NCBI GenBank assembly: GCA_947683425.1
Contig: CANTUQ010000050.1
Location: 14,686,501 to 14,750,500, forward strand
DNA: 64,000 nt
Direction of reading: 5' to 3'
Source of the DNA: Excoecaria cochinchinensis
Taxonomy: Eukaryota; Streptophyta; Magnoliopsida; Malpighiales; Euphorbiaceae
Made by a program: the position numbers and the translations under genes. Shown piece by piece: positions 59,601 through 64,000 of the stretch; the stretch's first letter is position 1, and every line of letters starts with the position of its first letter. The notes under the pieces were generated by a model. It was not told the DNA's origin. It did not search any database and saw nothing but the letters and a program-made list of their open reading frames with translations.

Positions 59601-60744
59601 TGTTGCTCAGGGGGAGTATGGGAAAGTTTGTCGATTAAAGAAATCTCTGTATGGACTAAAACAGAGTCCTCGTGCTTGGTTTGGCAAATTTAGTAAGATT
59701 GTCCAAGAGTTTGGGTTAAAGAAGAGTCAAACTGATCATTCCGTATTCTACAGACAATCAGCAGCTGGTGTTATTCTCCTTGTTGTATATGTCGATGACA
59801 TTGTAATTACAGGAGGTGATTATGAAGGAATCTCTTCTCTTAAGTCTTTCTTGCATGATAAATTTCACACTAAAGATTTGGGTCAACTGAAATACTTTAT
59901 GGGAATAGAAGTTTCAAGAAGTAAGAAGGGAATTCTTTTATCTCAAAGAAAGTATGTTCTTGATTTACTTGCAGAAACTGGAAAATTGGGAGCTAAATCA
60001 CGTAGTACCCCTATGGCCCCAAATGTACAACTCACAAAGGATGATGGTGATCCTTTTGATGATCAAGAAAGATACAGGCGGTTAGTTGGGAAATTAAATT
60101 ATCTTATAGTTACTCGTCCAGATATTGCATTTGCAGTGAGTGTTGTTAGTCAGTTTATGACAGCTCCAACAGTCAACCATTGGGAAGCTTTAGAGCATAT
60201 CCTATATTATTTAAAAAGGGTTCCTGGACTAGGTATACTTTATAGTGATTATGGGCATAACTGCATTGAATGCTTTACAGATGCAGACTGGGCAGGATCT
60301 AAAATTGATAGAAGATCAACTACAGGATATTGTGTTTTTGTTGGAGGAAATTTAGTATCTTGGAGAAGCAAGAAACAAACTGTAGTGTCCAAGTCAAGTG
60401 CAGAATCTGAATATAGAGCCATGTCACAGGCTACATGTGAAATCTTATGGATTCGTCATTTGCTTGCTGAAATTGGTATAACTTTCTCTTCTCCAGCAAA
60501 ACTTTGGTGTGATAATCAGGCTGCTCTCCACATTGCCTCAAATCCAGTGTACCATGAGCGAACCAAACATATTGAAGTTGACTGTCACTTTATTCGTGAG
60601 AAAATTCAAGATAATGTGATTTCAACAGGACATGTAAAGACAGCAGAGCAATTAGGTGATCTATTTACAAAGTCCTTAAATGGGCCTCGGGTTGAATATT
60701 TATGTAACAAGCTGGGCATGATCAATATCTATGCTCCAGCTTGA
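56647..60744 (+). CDS. Ty1/copia gag-pol polyprotein, intact
   Basis: One frame of 1365 residues. Gag includes LNGSNFLEWSRKI near 30-42 and a CCHC zinc knuckle C248-C251-H256-C261. Protease active site is IDSGATDHM with D322. Integrase has H449, H454, C475, C478 and catalytic D506, D569, E605 (35 residues between the last two). RT has QLDIKNAFLHGDL and YVDD at 1048-1051. RNase H carries D1212, E1253 and D1289 (TDADWAG, SAESEYRA, CDNQAALHIA). No stop or frameshift was found. The protein ends eight bases before the 3' LTR, overlapping the purine tract. All enzymatic residues I can check are present, so it may be active. Confidence 0.97.
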   Translation: MADHSKSVGDAKSSVTEIISAPTKITEHKLNGSNFLEWSRKIKIYLRSVEKDDHLIEEPSNDKIWLRDDARLLLQIANSIESDVVGLVDHCEYVKELMDYLAFLYSGKENVTRIYDVCKAFYRAEKDESKSLTAHFMEFNKIYAELNVLLPLSTDIKKLQTQREQMAIMSFLASLPSEFETAKSQILSSPELTTLQDVFSRLLRIEKNAQPIQQPSVLVAKGEENGVGKNRNRGGNVTRNNDFSNVTCYYCKEPGHTKRYCRKLQNRNQRTQTANIATSSSSSEKSVIISAEEYARLLKESTPIDDSGKTCLISSSNQWVIDSGATDHMTGNSRTFSTFQPHKIPSPVTIADGSTYHVEGSGVVKPTSSITLSSVLSLPNLAFNLISVSKLTKDLKCCISFFPDHCLFQDLLTKQIFGRGHVSDGLYVLDSWVPRSVACSSAISPFEAHCKLGHPSLPILKKINPKFNKVSSLDCESCHYAKHHRGSLGPRINKRAKFAFELVHSDVWGPCPVISKTGFRYFVTFVDDFSRMTWIYFMKNRSEVFTHFSAFFAEIKNQFNVSVHTLRTDNAKEYLSESFQTYMTQHGILHQTSCVDTPSQNGVAERKNRHLLETARALLFQMKVHKQFWADAVSTACFLINRMPSTVLNGNSPHYVLFPHKPLFPIELRMFGSTCYVRDVRPHVTKLDPKALKCVFLGYSRLQKGYRCYSPDLNRYVISTDVAFSEQMPFFSTKSTSISQGEEDECLIYKSIPSSEQSVDSVSHDVTPVDQTSVPDRPPIVQVYSRRTVTTDTCPTPESISSLDPPPNDLDLPISLRKGKRTCKSTYSIANVISYDHLSPPSSAFIASLDSTSIPKTVKEASSHPGWRTAMLEEIKALDDNHTWELVDLPHNKKAVGCKWVFALKVNPDGSIARLKARLVAKGYAQTYGVDYSDTFSPVAKLASVRLFISLAASKHWPLHQLDIKNAFLHGDLQEEVYMEQPPGFVAQGEYGKVCRLKKSLYGLKQSPRAWFGKFSKIVQEFGLKKSQTDHSVFYRQSAAGVILLVVYVDDIVITGGDYEGISSLKSFLHDKFHTKDLGQLKYFMGIEVSRSKKGILLSQRKYVLDLLAETGKLGAKSRSTPMAPNVQLTKDDGDPFDDQERYRRLVGKLNYLIVTRPDIAFAVSVVSQFMTAPTVNHWEALEHILYYLKRVPGLGILYSDYGHNCIECFTDADWAGSKIDRRSTTGYCVFVGGNLVSWRSKKQTVVSKSSAESEYRAMSQATCEILWIRHLLAEIGITFSSPAKLWCDNQAALHIASNPVYHERTKHIEVDCHFIREKIQDNVISTGHVKTAEQLGDLFTKSLNGPRVEYLCNKLGMINIYAPA

Positions 60745-60751
60745 GGGGGAG
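60743..60751 (+). other. Polypurine tract of the copia element
   Basis: GAGGGGGAG immediately precedes the 3' LTR. Confidence 0.93.
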
Positions 60752-60897
60752 TGTTACAGACTGTCATTGAATATAGAACGTAATTATAGGAGTAGATAGA
60801 GGAGCAGAAATAGTTGACTTCTAACTTGATTTTTGTGTATAAATACATGTAATTGCTATGATAAATATACAGAGAAAAAGAGTTTTGATTTCTTACA
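60752..60897 (+). repeat. 3' LTR of the copia element
   Basis: Identical to the 5' LTR. Confidence 0.97.
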
Positions 60898-62787
60898 GTT
60901 TAGATTGATAAAATCAACGCATATTCTGAGCTTTTCATTTTGTTTGACAAGGACCACATTTGCTAGCCAATTTGGGTAATGTACCCCTATGATCGTTCCT
61001 ACTTTAAGTAGCAAATCCACATCTTTAGTGATGAACTTATTTCGATCAAGGACGTGCGTTCTTAATTTTTGTTTTACTGGTTGGAACTTCAGATTTACGT
61101 TAAGTTTGTGTATTATGACATCTAGATTTATACCAAAGATATCCTGTGGTGACCAAGCAAAAGAGTTTTGATTTATCATCAAGATTTGTGTGACTTCTTT
61201 CCTTGTGATTTTAGTCATGTCCAGTTCGAGCATTACTTTCTTCCCCAAAGATACTTTGTAGGCGATCAAATCTCCTTCAGGGTTCATTCGTGGCTTTTCT
61301 CCTTCTTTCTTTTCCATAGGCTAACAAGGTAAGTCTGTTTCCTTTCCCTTGTCATGGTCATATAAGCTTCCCTTTAGGCCTTTTGGTTACCTCTAAGTAT
61401 GGCAACTCCATACTCTATTGGCACTTTCATTATCACGTACCTCATACTCATAATAGTTCCAGTTTGGAATAACATGGGTCTTCCAAAAATGGTGTTATAT
61501 GCAAAGTGTCTGTCTATAACCATGAAGGTGCATTTACAAGTATGCATAACGACTTTATCTCCCAAGTTAATAAAAAGATCGATGGAGCCTGCAACAGGAA
61601 TGGTTGCATTGCTTAGACTAATCAAAGAGATGTTATTAGGTTTCAATTCATTGATCAGTAGGGTCATCTTTTTGTATGCCTCTAAGGTGAGCACATTAAT
61701 GACATTGCCATTGTCTACTAAATTTTTTTTCACCAATAAATTGTTGATTGTAGCCTGGACCACTAAGGCATCCTCATGAGGGAATTGGATATCCTCTGCA
61801 TCTTCTGGCGATATGACAATTGAGAATAACTTCTCGAATTAAGCAAAGAAATAAATCCCTTTCTGCCCTTTCTTTCTTAATAAGAAATCCTTCTTGTAAG
61901 AGGATCCACCTGCAATCATGTTAATTACTCATGCTCTAAGTCATTATTGATCCACATTTCTTAGCTTTATTCTCTCTTTGTCGTTTGATTCCGATTTGTC
62001 TCGATTGATCAGAGATCTAGACAGGCTTTTAGGCTGCTGCCTAATGAACCTCTTCAAAGAGCCTTTCTGCAAGAGCCTCTCTATCTCGCCTTTTAAGGCC
62101 TTGCATTCGTCTATTACGTGCCCTATATCATTGTGAAAGTCACAAATTTAGTTTTATCCTTTCTTGCGTTTGTTCGATCAAACACTTTCTTTGACCAATT
62201 GACTTTGTTGTGCTTCTCTTTTATCCACATTAGCATGGAGGGAAGAGATAAATTGAGTGTGGTATAGATTTTACCTAGAATATTAGCATGGCGATCAAAA
62301 CATCCTTGCTCAAATTCTTTCCTTTTTCCAATGTTTTCGAGGTACTAGCTTTTTTTGAACTTTTGGTTACATGTCCTCCCCAATCGACAACACTATGTCC
62401 ACCTAAAGAGTTTGAGTTTCACCAAGTGGTTCTCAGGGCATTATCCAATTGGATGTATTAGTTCGCTCTATCCATCAGATCGGCAAAATTGGCTATAGAT
62501 CTGGTGGTTAAAGACTCGAATAGTGGCAGGTTTCTTACATTCATTGCTAAGGTAAAAGTTGCAATTTTTGAATGAAGGTTCTTAATTTTAGAGACTAATG
62601 TCTGAAACCTATCTATATAGTCTCTAACGCTCTCATCAGGTCTTTGCATCATGTTACGTAAATTATTTACTGTGTTAGGTGTTCTAACCTGAACTATGTA
62701 CTTGGACATGAACATGTCTTGTATCTTGAAGGTTAAGATTAATTTTGGAGGGAGGTCATGAAACCAATTTAAAGCATTTCTAGCCAA
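60898..62787 (-). pseudogene. Gag, protease and partial RT of the old gypsy element
   Basis: From right to left: gag with DESVRDYIDRFQ and PLFESLTTR (62458-62787), a C-x2-H-x4-H-x4-C zinc motif (about 62100-62150), protease with VDNGNVINVLT (61374-61763), linker and the first RT block with YPNWLANVVLVK and LRICVDFINLN (60898-61317). The frame is broken between these blocks. Close in layout to 11342-16948 but strongly diverged. The RT is cut by the copia element. Confidence 0.85.
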
Positions 62788-63518
62788 AGTTGTGAGGAAT
62801 ACCAGATAGAAAATTTTTTATCATCAAGGGAGTACATTTTGATCTAAGTGAGATACTCTGACAGATGACATGTTGGACCTATTTTGCCAGTATAATCCTT
62901 ATCTCTTGGAATCTTTTGGGAAGTTTTGCTTATCTAATTTCAAAAGAAAAGGGGAAATGGTATTTTGGTTAAACATGGGTTTCTTGGGATGACCTAATCC
63001 GAATTTTTTGATTGTCTAGAGGAACCATATTTTGTCTTTACTCGTAATTGTTCTAATCGATTTCTCTTTTATTTTTAATATTTTCGTTTAGAGAGTGTAC
63101 ATGAATGACAGGTCATCTCCCAAAGAAACCAAAGGAAAGCAGAATGGTATATTCTATCATATGCATTATAGGCGTCATTCCAGGTTTGAGAGAGAATTGC
63201 TCTCTTTACCCTTTTCCCTTATAAGAGTATTCACGCACATCTGATCGGGGTTCTAGAGCAATTCTTCCTTTCCTTAATGACTATGCCGCCCATGCTTTCT
63301 GTCTTGTAGTCTCTCACAAAGGACTAAGGCCTTTTTTCTATTCTTACTGAATGCATAATCTTTTCTTGTAACTTATAACAAAAGCCTTTCATGAGGGCCA
63401 GAGGTCTTTCATAGTTATTGGGGTGGAGTCATTTAAATGACCATTAACACTGACAACTTTAGCACTCTGCGAGTGTTGGAATCATTTTGGATGGTCTCCT
63501 CTCAACAAAAACACTACA

Positions 63519-64000
63519 TGATAATCTCATGAAAATTGAAGAAAGTAGAGTTGATTTAGAAAACCTCTGATCGGATGCACCGAAGGCACCGATCTGATAA
63601 ATACCGTTCCATGTGATCAAAGAAAGAACTTTGAGTGGCAGGAGGTAAGTATTTCGAAATTTAAGTCAGATGAATTTAAATACATAAATGTAATGAGAGA
63701 GAATCTCAAATGTGTTCAGGGAGTTTACGTTGAAATGAATGTACTATTTATAATGTTTCACATGTAGCGTGTTGGGATGGCTGCAATCAAGTTCTCGTAC
63801 AAGCTATTCCTATAGCTGTATGATTAGGACTGCGATTATATAGAATTAGGTTAAGTCTAAGGGTAAAACCATTAGGGTACGTAGCCTTTTAGCTGTCAAC
63901 ATGCAGCTAGGCCTCACGCTCTTGGGCCAAGCCTCGTTGGGTTTTAGGCCTTGCAGTGCAACCTCTTTACGAGTGATATATGATGTATTATGGGACATTA
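63519..64000 (-). repeat. 5' LTR of the old gypsy element (runs to window end)
   Basis: Starts TGATAATCTC, like TGATAAATCC of the intact element. The adjoining minus-strand sequence, TGTAGTGTTTTTGTTGAGAG, resembles that element's PBS. A minus-strand TATA box lies near 63747-63755. The far end ACATTA at 64000 suggests that the terminus is only a few bases outside. Confidence 0.7.

Larger units (their letters stand above)
55778..60897 (+). mobile_element. Complete, very young Ty1/copia LTR retrotransposon (5,120 bp)
   Basis: Two 146-bp LTRs, identical at every base, start TGTTACAG and end TTCTTACA. It carries a perfect initiator-Met PBS, a polypurine tract, one uninterrupted polyprotein frame and a 5-bp GTTTA duplication. 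The order protease, integrase, RT, RNase H marks it as copia. Identical LTRs and an intact frame mean very recent insertion and possible activity. The target was the RT region of an old gypsy element. Confidence 0.98.
55650..64000 (-). mobile_element. Old, truncated Tat-like Ty3/gypsy element, interrupted by a copia element
   Basis: Minus-strand remnants follow the same order as the intact element at 7254-17433. A 5' LTR begins at 63519 and runs to or past the window end. Gag is at about 62458-62787, the zinc motif at about 62100-62150, protease at 61374-61763, and the start of RT at 60898-61317. The RT continues on the other side of the copia insertion at 55650-55777 and stops there. RNase H and integrase are missing. 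Several frameshifts and stops show long decay. The last matched sequence adjoins poly-T on the plus strand. Confidence 0.85.

Overview
The window is nuclear DNA from a flowering plant, most likely a eudicot. It is AT-rich, its genes carry many GT-AG introns, and it has several generations of nested LTR retrotransposons, foldback elements and tandem repeats. The protein-coding genes match plant housekeeping families closely: SPT subunit LCB1, a CLC-c-type anion channel/exchanger, sucrose-phosphate synthase and a CXE18-like carboxylesterase. Species cannot be named from the sequence alone.

Layout. 667-1909 (+): last four exons of an unrecognised coiled-coil protein. 4415-5257: a dispersed repeat split by a 498-bp foldback element. 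5626-6741 (+): intronless carboxylesterase. 7254-17433 (-): a complete 10.18-kb Ty3/gypsy element, Tat-like, with an intact 1868-residue gag-pol and a separate spliced gene on the opposite strand with its own promoter. 17775-23307 (-): LCB1, 12 exons. 24773-27547 (+): DUF1771/Smr-domain protein, 4 exons, divergent from LCB1. 28178-37367 (-): CLC-c-like gene, 7 exons, with two nested, decayed LTR elements in its largest intron. 37368-48851: no gene seen. It holds a CACTA-like end, telomere-like sequence, a ~60-bp array split by a 2.5-kb insertion, and about 18 copies of a 176-bp satellite. 48852-55190 (+): sucrose-phosphate synthase, 12 exons. 55650-64000 (-): an old truncated Tat-like gypsy element, interrupted in its reverse-transcriptase region by a very young Ty1/copia element (55778-60897) with identical LTRs.

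The host genes do not form a pathway; they are unrelated neighbours. LCB1 acts in sphingolipid synthesis at the ER, SPS in cytosolic sucrose synthesis, and CLC-c in endomembrane anion transport. Exon chains were assembled by hand from GT-AG borders, frame continuity and remembered family conservation. They give full-length proteins of 484 (LCB1), 440 (Smr), 780 (CLC) and 1068 (SPS) residues.

The most unusual features are the antisense gene inside the Tat-like element, a strong excess of the palindrome CCGATCGG in that element in all reading frames, the 176-bp satellite block, and the foldback element whose empty site is preserved in an LCB1 intron.
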